Source of the DNA: GCA-2737665 sp044344795 | Lineage (GTDB): Bacteria; Bacteroidota; Bacteroidia; Palsa-965 | Direction of reading: 5' to 3' | Length of the DNA stretch: 64,000 bases | Assembly: GCA_044344795.1 (NCBI GenBank) | Contig: JBIJCF010000014.1 | Span: 1 to 64,000, forward strand | Shown: in pieces, positions 36,353-44,418 of the stretch | Layout: each line of letters opens with the position of its first letter | How positions within the stretch are numbered: position 1 is the stretch's first letter | Made by a program: the position numbers and the translations under genes | Notes under the pieces: generated by a model | Databases searched by the model: none | Told to the model about the DNA's origin: nothing | The model's input: only the letters and a program-made list of their open reading frames with translations

Positions 36353-37606
36353 TTATAATCCTTCGTCTAACGGGAAAATCACCAAACCGCTGCGCATTTT
36401 TGGTTCAACCCAGGTGGTTTTCGGCGGCATGATGTTGTTGGTATCTGCAATATGCTTCAATTCCTGCATTTGTACGGGATAAAGCCCAAACGCTACTTTA
36501 AACTTCCAATGATCCACTTGGTTTTTAAGTTCATCAGCACCTTTGATGCCTGAAACAAATCCAACGCGCTGGTCGGTTTTTAAATCTTCAATACCCAGTA
36601 TAGGAGTAAGAATGAATTTACTTAATAAATACGCATCCAGTGAATTCACCGGCTCTTCATCGTTTACATGTCCTGGCAACAATCGTAGTTCGTACCATGA
36701 ATTATCTAGATACATACTGAATGTATGCTTTTGCTGAGGTTTAAACGTGCTGTCCCCATGTCGGATGACTTCAAAATCTTTTTGAATCGCAGCAATAAAA
36801 TCTTCAGTGGATAAAGCGTTGAGGTCTTTAACAACACGATTGAAATCAAAAATTTTAAGTTGGGATTCAGGGAAAAATACGCCCAAATAATAGTTGTAGG
36901 GTTCATTACCTGAAAACATACCATCGCGCTGGCGGCGATCTTTTCCTAAACGTGCTGATGAAGCGGAACGATGATGCCCGTCAGCAATATACACCGCAGA
37001 AATATCTCCGAAGTATCGTTCCATGGCTTGCACATCGTGTTCGCTATTAATGAGCCATAAACGATGTCGCACTTTATCTGTTGTCGTGAAATCGTATTCT
37101 TCGCGCTGCTCCAGATGCTTGTGAATGATTGCTGTAATTCCTGCATGATCCGGATAGCAAAACAAAACCGGTTCGGCGTTAAACTCGCATACGTCCAAAT
37201 ACTCCTGCAGTTTTCGTTCTCTATCGGTTAACGTTTGTTCGTGAACACGAATAGTTCCGTTGAAATACTCATCAATTGACGTACAGGCAATAATTCCGGT
37301 GTAGGTGTGTCCTAATTTTATTTGTTGGTAGAGATAATATGTTGGAGTTTGATCGCGCAGAAAAATACCGTCGTTCCGAAATTGCAAATACTTGTTGCGA
37401 ACTTTCTTTAAACGCTCCAAGGTTCCCGGTTTACTTCTTTTTCCTTCCGAAAAATCGGGATTGATAACATGAAGAAAAGTGTAGGGATTGCCTCTAAGTT
37501 TTTCGGCAAGGTCATTGCGACCGTAATTATCCACCGAACGCGATGCTACCAGATGCACTTTATCGCGCACCGGACGAATACCTCGGAATGGAATAATTTT
37601 AGCCAC
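36353..37606 (-). CDS. DUF1015 family protein
   Basis: A 417-residue protein of the DUF1015 family (I-I-P-F-R-G-I-R-P near the start, Y-I-A-D-G-H-H-R in the middle, W-V-E-P-K-M-R-S-G near the end). The H-H-R motif looks like a metal or phosphate site. The family often lies beside serA and serC, as here, and was proposed in that context to act in serine metabolism; biochemical function remains unestablished as far as I know. It follows serA by 21 bases. Confidence 0.9.
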   Translation of the reverse strand: MAKIIPFRGIRPVRDKVHLVASRSVDNYGRNDLAEKLRGNPYTFLHVINPDFSEGKRSKPGTLERLKKVRNKYLQFRNDGIFLRDQTPTYYLYQQIKLGHTYTGIIACTSIDEYFNGTIRVHEQTLTDRERKLQEYLDVCEFNAEPVLFCYPDHAGITAIIHKHLEQREEYDFTTTDKVRHRLWLINSEHDVQAMERYFGDISAVYIADGHHRSASSARLGKDRRQRDGMFSGNEPYNYYLGVFFPESQLKIFDFNRVVKDLNALSTEDFIAAIQKDFEVIRHGDSTFKPQQKHTFSMYLDNSWYELRLLPGHVNDEEPVNSLDAYLLSKFILTPILGIEDLKTDQRVGFVSGIKGADELKNQVDHWKFKVAFGLYPVQMQELKHIADTNNIMPPKTTWVEPKMRSGLVIFPLDEGL

Positions 37607-37627
37607 AGTTCAAATTACTACTCGCGG

Positions 37628-38581
37628 TTAACTTAATGCTTCAATCACTTTCTCCGCCAACTCTACACCAATGCGTTCCTGCGCTTCTTCAGTAGATGCT
37701 CCGATGTGTGGCGTTAAAGAAATCTTTTCATGCTTTAAAACACTTTCATTCGGATTTGGTTCATTGACGAAAACATCCAAACAAGCGTGCGCAACTTTCC
37801 CGCTGTTAAGAGCTTCCATTAATTCATGTTCATCAATAACACCGCCTCGGGCAGCATTCACAAGTACAACACCTTTTTTCATCATGGCAATTTGATCGGT
37901 TCCAATCATCTTTCCACCCGGCACATGTAAGCTGATAAAATCAGCCTGTTCCAAAACTCGATCCATAGGTTGTGTTACCGCACGAATTCGGACCGGTAAT
38001 TCAGCACCTTCAATTTCAATTTCCAGCAAGGCTTCCTGCAAAAACGGATCATGCGCAAGTACTTTCATTCCCAAACCCAGCGCGATTTTGGCAACCGCTT
38101 GTCCGATTCTACCGAAACCTATAATACCTATGGTTTTACCCTTCAATTCAGAACCCTTGCTGTATTTTTTCTTTAGTACATCAAATTCGGTGTTGCCTTT
38201 AACCGGCATTTGACGATTGGCATCATGAAGGAAACGGGCAACACCAAACAAATGTGCAAATACGAGTTCTGCAACACTGTGAGAAGAGGCTGCAGGGGTG
38301 TTGATTACTTTGATGCCTTTAGATACTGCATAATCAACGTCAATGTTATCCATTCCTACGCCGCCACGTGCAATTACTTTAAGCTTTGGACATGCATCGA
38401 TCAAGTCCTTGCGAACTTGTGTTGCACTCCGAACAGTTAATCCAACATAGTTGTGAGCATTGATTTCTGTAATCAATTGATCCTGTGCGACCTTTTCAGT
38501 GATAACAGCAAATCCTGCTGCTTCCAGCAATTCTTTTCCTTTTGCATCAATGCCGTCGTTGGCGAGAATTTTCTTGCTCAT
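37628..38581 (-). CDS. serA: D-3-phosphoglycerate dehydrogenase
   Basis: SerA oxidises 3-phosphoglycerate to 3-phosphohydroxypyruvate, the first step of serine synthesis. NAD-binding G-I-I-G-F-G-R-I-G-Q lies near residue 150. Catalytic Arg (V-N-A-A-R-G-G, about 245), Glu and His (L-T-P-H-I-G-A-S-T) are present. At 317 residues it lacks the C-terminal ACT domain, so serine feedback via that domain is absent, as in many Bacteroidota. It follows serC by 15 bases and precedes DUF1015. A different 2-hydroxyacid substrate is possible, but the operon makes this assignment likely. Confidence 0.9.
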   Translation of the reverse strand: MSKKILANDGIDAKGKELLEAAGFAVITEKVAQDQLITEINAHNYVGLTVRSATQVRKDLIDACPKLKVIARGGVGMDNIDVDYAVSKGIKVINTPAASSHSVAELVFAHLFGVARFLHDANRQMPVKGNTEFDVLKKKYSKGSELKGKTIGIIGFGRIGQAVAKIALGLGMKVLAHDPFLQEALLEIEIEGAELPVRIRAVTQPMDRVLEQADFISLHVPGGKMIGTDQIAMMKKGVVLVNAARGGVIDEHELMEALNSGKVAHACLDVFVNEPNPNESVLKHEKISLTPHIGASTEEAQERIGVELAEKVIEALS

Positions 38582-38596
38582 ACTTTCCTGCTGAAT

Positions 38597-39673
38597 TTAA
38601 GCGTATTGTTTTTCGAAGGCTTGCATAACCTCAACCAATGCCTGCACACTTTCTAATGGCAGCGCATTGTACAATGATGCACGATATCCTCCAACGTCAC
38701 GATGACCGCGAATACCGCTGATATCAGCAGCTTTCCACATTTTATCAAATTCAGGTTCCAATTCAGGTTTGGTCATTACAAAAGTTGCATTCATGTTAGA
38801 ACGATCTTCCTGATTGATAACAGTTCCTTTGAACAAAGAGTTGCGATCAATTTCGTCGTACATCAGTTTCGCTTTTGCATTATTGACGCTTTCAATCCAA
38901 GACAGTCCGCCGTTTTTCTTTAACCAACGCAATGTCAACATAACAACATATATCGGAAATACCGGAGGCGTGTTGTACATGGTTCCACCTTTGATGTGCA
39001 CACGATAATCCATCATGGATAACATCTTGCGTTCTGTTTTTCCTAAAATATCTTCACGAACGGCAACCATTGTTGCTCCTGCCGGTCCCATATTTTTCTG
39101 TGCGCCTGCATAAATCAGCGCGAACTGATTGCCGTCCACAGGCTTACTGAAAATGTCTGAGGACATATCGCAGACTACAGGAATAGGTGATTTTGGGAAC
39201 GACTTCATTTGCGTTCCGTAAATCGTATTATTGGACGTGATGTGCAGATAATCGGCATCAGCCGGAATTTCATACCCTTTCGGAATGTATCCGAACTGCT
39301 TGTCCTCTGAAGAAGCAATCACTTTGGTATTACCTAAAATTTTCGCCTCTTTAATTGCTTTGGATGCCCAAACACCGGTATTTACATATGCTGCTGAGCC
39401 GTTTTCTCGCAACAGATTATAAGGCACCATTGCAAATTGTTGAGATGCTCCGCCACCCAGAAATAAAACTTGCCAGCCGGCGCCAACACCAAGTAATTCT
39501 TTCACCAGCTCGCGCGATTCATCAATTACCGCTTCAAAATTTTTGCTGCGGTGCGAGATTTCCAGCAAGGAAAGATTAAGATTATCAAAATTGATACAGG
39601 CGTCAGCTGCTTGCTGCAACACCTCTGCAGGAAGGATTCCGGGACCTGCGCTGAAGTTGTGTACTTTTTTCAT
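38597..39673 (-). CDS. serC: Phosphoserine aminotransferase
   Basis: SerC transfers an amino group from glutamate to 3-phosphohydroxypyruvate, and also acts in pyridoxal phosphate synthesis. The N-terminus N-F-S-A-G-P-G and the PLP lysine in Y-A-G-A-Q-K-N-M-G-P-A-G (residue about 193) are diagnostic, as is the C-terminal G-H-R-D-V-G-G-Y-R-A-S. It leads the operon serC-serA-DUF1015-yggS-eamA. A TAATTTCG -7-like element lies 22 bases before the start (39696-39703). Confidence 0.96.
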   Translation of the reverse strand: MKKVHNFSAGPGILPAEVLQQAADACINFDNLNLSLLEISHRSKNFEAVIDESRELVKELLGVGAGWQVLFLGGGASQQFAMVPYNLLRENGSAAYVNTGVWASKAIKEAKILGNTKVIASSEDKQFGYIPKGYEIPADADYLHITSNNTIYGTQMKSFPKSPIPVVCDMSSDIFSKPVDGNQFALIYAGAQKNMGPAGATMVAVREDILGKTERKMLSMMDYRVHIKGGTMYNTPPVFPIYVVMLTLRWLKKNGGLSWIESVNNAKAKLMYDEIDRNSLFKGTVINQEDRSNMNATFVMTKPELEPEFDKMWKAADISGIRGHRDVGGYRASLYNALPLESVQALVEVMQAFEKQYA

Positions 39674-39770
39674 GTTCGGAGAAAAAATTCTTGCCCGAAA
39701 TTACAGGAAAAAAAGCTCGGGAAATCCACAAATGATGAAAGGTGAAAACTTTTCGTTGAAGCACTAATAA

Positions 39771-40691
39771 CTACTGTTTCTTTAATCCATCGTTTTTCGG
39801 AGCGTCCTGGTTGTTGGGATCGCGATACAGCTTGTCTTTTCGGTCTTTATTATTCTTCGCATCAGCATCCGCAACAAATTGCCATTTCCCCTTTTTGAAA
39901 ACATAAGAATCGTACTCGAATGTTTGCGTGTAAAACTGGTACATGCCTTCAGCTCCGCTTACTTCAGGTGCTAATCGGTCGAAAACAATTCGTTTTTTGT
40001 CTTCTTCAAATTTCAATGCCATAATGACTTCCGCTTTGAATTCAAAAATGACACGACGAGACGAACGACGATCGCGATGAAATAGAAGTTCTTCTCCGAA
40101 AATAAGTTTCCCGGATTTGTTGAAGGTGATTACATCAATCATTTTTTTCCACGATTGATTATTATTTCCATCCCACCCCAACAGCGTATAATACTTCTTC
40201 TTTTTATGCGTGGTCAGTATAATTTTATAATACAGAGCACCGTACCACTTTTCAGGCGAGAGTTCCGATAATTCGGGATTCCGTATCTCCGCAGATTTGT
40301 CCGTTAATGTGTATAACACAAATCGTTTCGCATTGGGAGGGAGCTTCGCACGTACTTTTTGTTCATCGACGATAATAAATCCGAAGTATTTGTGCGTGCC
40401 ATCTGCGTATGGAAGATTCCAGTTGAATATCCTGAAAGCATTATCCGGAGCAGTAAGTCGGGCGATGAATTTCAGGGAATCGAATGGATAACTAAACGCA
40501 CCATTCAATTCGAGCGCTTCGTGCAATAGATTTCCGAATTGTTCGCAGGCGAGTGTTTTTTCCTGATCAGATCCTTTAAAACAACGTGGCCCGATTTTTT
40601 TTAATGAATCTTCAGCCTGTTTCAGTGTCAAAGCCGGCAACTGTAAAGTAAGCAGCACAGCGAGAATAATAGAAAGAGGCAAACGATTCAT
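39771..40691 (-). CDS. Secreted protein of unknown function
   Basis: A 306-residue exported protein with a signal peptide (about residues 1-20, M-N-R-L-P-L-S-I-I-L). The mature part is beta-rich with W-Y-G-A-L-Y-Y-K-I and Y-Y-T-L-L-G-W-D-G-N motifs and a highly charged, Lys/Asp/Asn-rich C-terminal tail. I do not recognise the family, though similar proteins of this size are frequent in Bacteroidota. It stands alone between serC and the ferredoxin. Confidence 0.72.
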   Translation of the reverse strand: MNRLPLSIILAVLLTLQLPALTLKQAEDSLKKIGPRCFKGSDQEKTLACEQFGNLLHEALELNGAFSYPFDSLKFIARLTAPDNAFRIFNWNLPYADGTHKYFGFIIVDEQKVRAKLPPNAKRFVLYTLTDKSAEIRNPELSELSPEKWYGALYYKIILTTHKKKKYYTLLGWDGNNNQSWKKMIDVITFNKSGKLIFGEELLFHRDRRSSRRVIFEFKAEVIMALKFEEDKKRIVFDRLAPEVSGAEGMYQFYTQTFEYDSYVFKKGKWQFVADADAKNNKDRKDKLYRDPNNQDAPKNDGLKKQ

Positions 40692-40728
40692 GACCTAATA
40701 ACGGAATTATTACTGAAATAGTACAGAC

Positions 40729-40754
40729 AAAAAAATGCCACCCTAAAGTGGCAT
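40729..40754 (-). terminator. Terminator after the ferredoxin gene
   Basis: On the minus strand ATGCCAC / GTGGCAT stem with a six-base loop, followed by about seven T. Confidence 0.87.
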
Positions 40755-40772
40755 ACGTATTTGTTCATGCTT

Positions 40773-41120
40773 TTAAAGGTGCAGTGTGTTTTTCTTTTCC
40801 AATAGTTCCTCCTTCGATTCTCTGTGGTTTTCATCGTCCACGCAGCAATCTACCGGGCAAACCGCTGCACACTGTGGTTCATCATGAAAGCCCACACATT
40901 CCGTGCACTTGTCTGTTACAATGTAATACACATCCATGGCAACAGGAGCCTGCGCACTATCAGCTTCAGCGGTAATACCTGTTTTTGAAGTAAACATACC
41001 TTTTAACGAAGTGCCATCAGAAAATCTCCACTCTGCACCACCTTCGTAAATTGCATTATTAGGACACTCCGGTTCACAAGCACCACAATTGATGCATTCG
41101 TCAGTTATTTTAATAGCCAT
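40773..41120 (-). CDS. 2[4Fe-4S] ferredoxin
   Basis: A 115-residue electron carrier. The first cluster ligands are C-I-N-C-G-A-C-E-P-E-C-P near residue 12; the second set is C-x2-C-x8-C-x3-C (C-T-E-C ... C-A-A-V-C-P), the spacing of Alvin-type 2[4Fe-4S] ferredoxins. A 35-residue insertion separates the clusters. It is divergent from a LuxC-like acyl-CoA reductase gene, which needs reducing equivalents, and near serC; in Bacteroidota these genes tend to travel together. A TAAATTTG element lies 34 bases before the start. Confidence 0.93.
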   Translation of the reverse strand: MAIKITDECINCGACEPECPNNAIYEGGAEWRFSDGTSLKGMFTSKTGITAEADSAQAPVAMDVYYIVTDKCTECVGFHDEPQCAAVCPVDCCVDDENHRESKEELLEKKNTLHL

Positions 41121-41121
41121 A

Positions 41122-41150
41122 CTTGCTGTTCTTTAGTCTTGGTTAATTTT
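41122..41150 (+). promoter_or_regulatory. Promoter for the acyl-CoA reductase gene
   Basis: TTG (41122-41124), 18 bases, then TAATTTTG (41143-41150), an exact TAnnTTTG. It faces the ferredoxin promoter with four bases between their -7 elements. Confidence 0.65.
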
Positions 41151-41154
41151 GTGC

Positions 41155-41162
41155 GCAAATTT
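41155..41162 (-). promoter_or_regulatory. -7 promoter element for the ferredoxin gene
   Basis: Reads TAAATTTG on the minus strand. A TTTA possible -33 element lies 21 bases upstream. The two opposing transcription starts would almost coincide. Confidence 0.6.
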
Positions 41163-41199
41163 ACGGAAAGTTAAACACACGGGATAAAGAATAGTTCAG

Positions 41200-42234
41200 A
41201 TGGATGTTAAATCGCGCATTAGTGCATTGGTGAAAATAGGAGAAGCAATCGAGCGCGTAGTTCGTCATCAGCCTTCAACAGCAGCAGAACAGCGTTTAAT
41301 GGAAGTTGTAAGCAGCTGTAAAAACAGCAATGGTTGGTTCACGACTGATTTTGTTGAACATCGATTAAAGCAAATCAGCACAACGTTGTGTGCGGATATT
41401 TTAGAAAAGTGGTTGAATAGCTATGAATTGAAGGTCGGAGAGCCGAAAAATGTTTTGTGTGTTCTTGCAGGAAATATTCCACTTGCCGGCTTCGACGATC
41501 TGCTGGCGGTGCTTATAACCAATAATCGATTTGTTGGAAAATTGTCATCTGATGACAAGATATTATTCCCTGCTGTTTTATCCCTAATTACAGAAGTCGC
41601 GCCCGAATTTGAACCTCAAATTAGTATTGCTGTAGCCAAAGTAAATGATGTTGATGCAGTAATAGCAACCGGTAGTAATAATACCGCGCGTTATTTTGAA
41701 TATTACTTCGGAAAATATCCGCACATTATTCGAAAGAACAGAAATAGTATTGCTGTGCTTACCGGCGACGAATCTGCTCAAGAATTGGCGAATCTCGGAG
41801 ATGATGTATTTACTTATTATGGTTTAGGTTGTCGCAATGTGACGAAACTATTCGTGCCTCGAGGTTTCCAACTGAATTCACTATTTGAATCTTGGGTAGA
41901 TCGTGGAGAATCGATGATGAACAATACAAAATACATGAATAATTACGAATATCACCGGACATTGTTTCTGCTGAACAGTGAGCAATTTCTAGATAATAAT
42001 TTCTTCATCGTCAAAGAAGATATTCAACTTGTTTCTCCACCGGGCGTGTTATATTTTGAATATTATGACACTATCGAAGAGGTTAAGAATTACGTAGCAA
42101 CGAATAGAGGGCAAATTCAAATTGTTGTTGGTAATACTAACGAAGTTGCTGATGTACCGCTAGGAAATGCTCAGTTGACGATGCCGTGGGATTATGCTGA
42201 TGGCGTTGATACGCTTGATTTTTTAATAGATTAA
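41200..42234 (+). CDS. LuxC-like acyl-CoA (acyl-protein) reductase
   Basis: A 344-residue enzyme of the aldehyde dehydrogenase superfamily, LuxC branch, which reduces activated fatty acyl groups to aldehydes with NADPH. The catalytic cysteine is in Y-G-L-G-C-R-N-V-T near residue 212. The nucleotide-binding half has L-A-G-N-I-P-L-A-G-F-D and I-A-T-G-S-N-N-T-A-R. It is divergent from the ferredoxin gene, with face-to-face promoters. What it makes here (aldehyde for lipids or wax, for instance) is not known. Confidence 0.87.
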   Translation: MDVKSRISALVKIGEAIERVVRHQPSTAAEQRLMEVVSSCKNSNGWFTTDFVEHRLKQISTTLCADILEKWLNSYELKVGEPKNVLCVLAGNIPLAGFDDLLAVLITNNRFVGKLSSDDKILFPAVLSLITEVAPEFEPQISIAVAKVNDVDAVIATGSNNTARYFEYYFGKYPHIIRKNRNSIAVLTGDESAQELANLGDDVFTYYGLGCRNVTKLFVPRGFQLNSLFESWVDRGESMMNNTKYMNNYEYHRTLFLLNSEQFLDNNFFIVKEDIQLVSPPGVLYFEYYDTIEEVKNYVATNRGQIQIVVGNTNEVADVPLGNAQLTMPWDYADGVDTLDFLID

Positions 42235-42391
42235 TGTGAGGATTAATTTGGTCTAATTGTTTGCCAATTCTCATCCTCCGAAGTCACGATAGTATAGTTA
42301 ACGTGCTTACAATTACATGCGCTTATGCTAATTTCAGCTTTTAAATAAATATTGGTTTTTAACCAAACTAAAAAGAGTTGGTGAATCAGTA

Positions 42392-43813
42392 TTACTGATA
42401 TTCATAGGCCCCAAGATCATAAACGCCATCAGCTGCTCGTAATTGATTGCGAAGATCAAATGGAACGAATGCACTCACTGCAGGATCGCCTAATCCACGT
42501 GCAGGAGAATTGCTTCGTAGGGATAAATCAAAATCACTAATGTTAACGAACTGCGGATCCTGATTAATGGTAACGTTGATGAAACGAGAAGCCACCGGTG
42601 CTATATTGTAATCGGTTTTGATGAGACAGTTTCTGAATCGGTATTCATATTGAAATCCTCCGGTCGTGTTGGAATCCAATCCAATTTCTGTGTCTTTGTC
42701 TCCGTAAATAATGCAATTTTCAAAATCTGCTTTCGTCAGATTTCGACGAACAATAGTTGTTTCATCAACCTTGTACCAGTTGTTCAGCAAGACACTTGGA
42801 GTTGTTCGGTTGCTAATATTCCAGTAATTTCCGAAGGTGCAATGTCGGAATTGATAATTGCCTCCATAAGCTAATGCAGCACAGTATTCCGCACAATTTT
42901 GCACCACGACATTTTCACCTTCAATCCATGAGTCACGACCGAAAATTCCCGCTAAAGTCATGTTTCGGATTGTAGTGTTAGAAATACGAACTGTCGGATT
43001 TGCACTGGCACCGAGGCTATCACTTAAAACTCCTATAGTTCCGTTTTTAATCTCTGCCCAGTCGATGATATTGTTTTTGCTCAAAGTTGAAAGCCAGATA
43101 TAGCCCCATTGTCCGGGTTCCTCACGATATTCCGCTTCCAAGCGTGTTCCCATAAAACGCACAGGATTATTGAATGCGCCAACAATTTCAAGTGTTGCAC
43201 AGGAGTCTGCAGCTAAAACAGCATTACGATGCATATGAACGTTAGCCCCCGCAGGAATCGTTAATTTACTGCAGTTAGAAGCAATAACATATCCGTAAAC
43301 GACATGCGGCTTATCAACCGGCCAAATGGCATTTCCTGCTTGCACTTCGTAATAGTGGAAATAGGCATCTTGCCCTACCGCATACAATATCACGCGTTGC
43401 TGGTTACCGTTGGTTTCGAAAATAATCGAATCACTGATCATGATCGGGCTTGTGCTGTTGTTCGGATTTACGGTAACATCAACAAAAACATAAATACTAT
43501 CGTTCCCTTTCAGAACAATATCTCCTGTTGAAACTAATGGAACGCCATCAACATTAATGCGAAAGGGAGAAGCGCTACCTCCTGCTAATCGAATAGAACC
43601 AATATTTACAGTAGATGAATTTCTATTGTATACTTTGAATTGACGTGTGGCAGATCCAACAGTTGTGAATACAGTATCGAAAACAACAGTATCTGCAGAA
43701 AACGCCAAACGCGCATTAGGATCATCTGTGATAGGATCACGACGACAACTTTGAAATGCAATCAACAAAAGAAATGATAGAATGCCTGCAACGCGTAGCA
43801 ACGATTTATTCAT
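42392..43813 (-). CDS. Right-handed beta-helix lipoprotein
   Basis: A 473-residue lipoprotein: hydrophobic signal ending F-Q-S-C, lipidated Cys about 23, then R-R-D-P. Residues 35-130 form a beta-sandwich (F-D-T-V-F-T-T-V-G-S). The rest looks like a right-handed beta-helix with N-x-x-I-x-N-x-T-I repeats and ends Y-D-L-G-A-Y-E-Y-Q, a C-terminus common in such Bacteroidota proteins. The true start is the ATG at 43813; the frame extends to a TTG at 43819, but that TTG overlaps the promoter. The -7 element ends three bases before the ATG. Role: probably surface binding or polysaccharide recognition. Confidence 0.82.
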   Translation of the reverse strand: MNKSLLRVAGILSFLLLIAFQSCRRDPITDDPNARLAFSADTVVFDTVFTTVGSATRQFKVYNRNSSTVNIGSIRLAGGSASPFRINVDGVPLVSTGDIVLKGNDSIYVFVDVTVNPNNSTSPIMISDSIIFETNGNQQRVILYAVGQDAYFHYYEVQAGNAIWPVDKPHVVYGYVIASNCSKLTIPAGANVHMHRNAVLAADSCATLEIVGAFNNPVRFMGTRLEAEYREEPGQWGYIWLSTLSKNNIIDWAEIKNGTIGVLSDSLGASANPTVRISNTTIRNMTLAGIFGRDSWIEGENVVVQNCAEYCAALAYGGNYQFRHCTFGNYWNISNRTTPSVLLNNWYKVDETTIVRRNLTKADFENCIIYGDKDTEIGLDSNTTGGFQYEYRFRNCLIKTDYNIAPVASRFINVTINQDPQFVNISDFDLSLRSNSPARGLGDPAVSAFVPFDLRNQLRAADGVYDLGAYEYQ

Positions 43814-43816
43814 GTT

Positions 43817-43824
43817 CAAAAGTA
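43817..43824 (-). promoter_or_regulatory. -7 promoter element directly before the beta-helix lipoprotein gene (leaderless mRNA predicted)
   Basis: Reads TACTTTTG on the minus strand, an exact TAnnTTTG, followed by three bases and the ATG at 43813. Confidence 0.6.
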
Positions 43825-43963
43825 CGGATTGTGCGGAATGCGTTGGGAAAACGAGGGGCGATTCGGATTATTGTCCGATTATTACGGAAATTGAATTTTG
43901 AAGGTCGATGTTAATTCGCAATAGCTTGTTTTTCAGTAGATTCTATTAATTATTCAAAAACAA

Positions 43964-43994
43964 TTTGTAGGTAAACAAAGACTTTTTATCTTTG
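43964..43994 (+). promoter_or_regulatory. Consensus promoter for L31
   Basis: TTTG (43964-43967), exactly 19 bases, then TATCTTTG (43987-43994). A 5' leader of about 35 bases is predicted. Confidence 0.9.
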
Positions 43995-44032
43995 CCGTCC
44001 CGTAGCAAATACGGATTTAAAGCTTTTAACTC

Positions 44033-44281
44033 ATGAAAAAAGGTATTCATCCTGAAAATTATCGCCTAGTTGCATTCAAAGACATGTCTAACGATGTTGT
44101 TTTTGTAACCCGCAGTTGCGCTGAAACAAAAGATACAATCGTTCACGAAGGTGTTGAATATCCATTAGTTAAGATGGAAATTTCAAATACTTCTCACCCT
44201 TATTATACCGGTAAAATGAAGTTGGTTGATACTGCCGGACGTATCGACAAGTTCCGTAACCGTTACGAGAAGAAGAAGTAA
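44033..44281 (+). CDS. rpmE2: 50S ribosomal protein L31, type B
   Basis: An 82-residue L31. It begins M-K-K-G-I-H-P-E-N-Y and has H-P-Y-Y-T-G-K near residue 57 and R-F-x-x-R-Y near 77. The CxxC zinc site of the other L31 class is absent: the cysteine near residue 28 has no partner. This is therefore the zinc-free type B (YkgM-like) form, which in Bacteroidota is often the only L31. Strong promoter and terminator on both sides indicate a single-gene unit. Confidence 0.95.
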   Translation: MKKGIHPENYRLVAFKDMSNDVVFVTRSCAETKDTIVHEGVEYPLVKMEISNTSHPYYTGKMKLVDTAGRIDKFRNRYEKKK

Positions 44282-44301
44282 TTCTTTCGGATATTTATTT
44301 T

Positions 44302-44335
44302 GTACCCCGGTCATTCGATCGGGGTATTTCTTTTT
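44302..44335 (+). terminator. Terminator after L31
   Basis: TACCCCG / CGGGGTA stem with a ten-base loop, followed by a T-rich tract interrupted by one C. Confidence 0.85.
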
Positions 44336-44418
44336 ATACCAATGGAGAAAAGGCGTACTTCGCGATAACTGATTTCTGCCGTACAATTGTGTAACTTAGA
44401 AGTTCTTATTGTTTGCCC

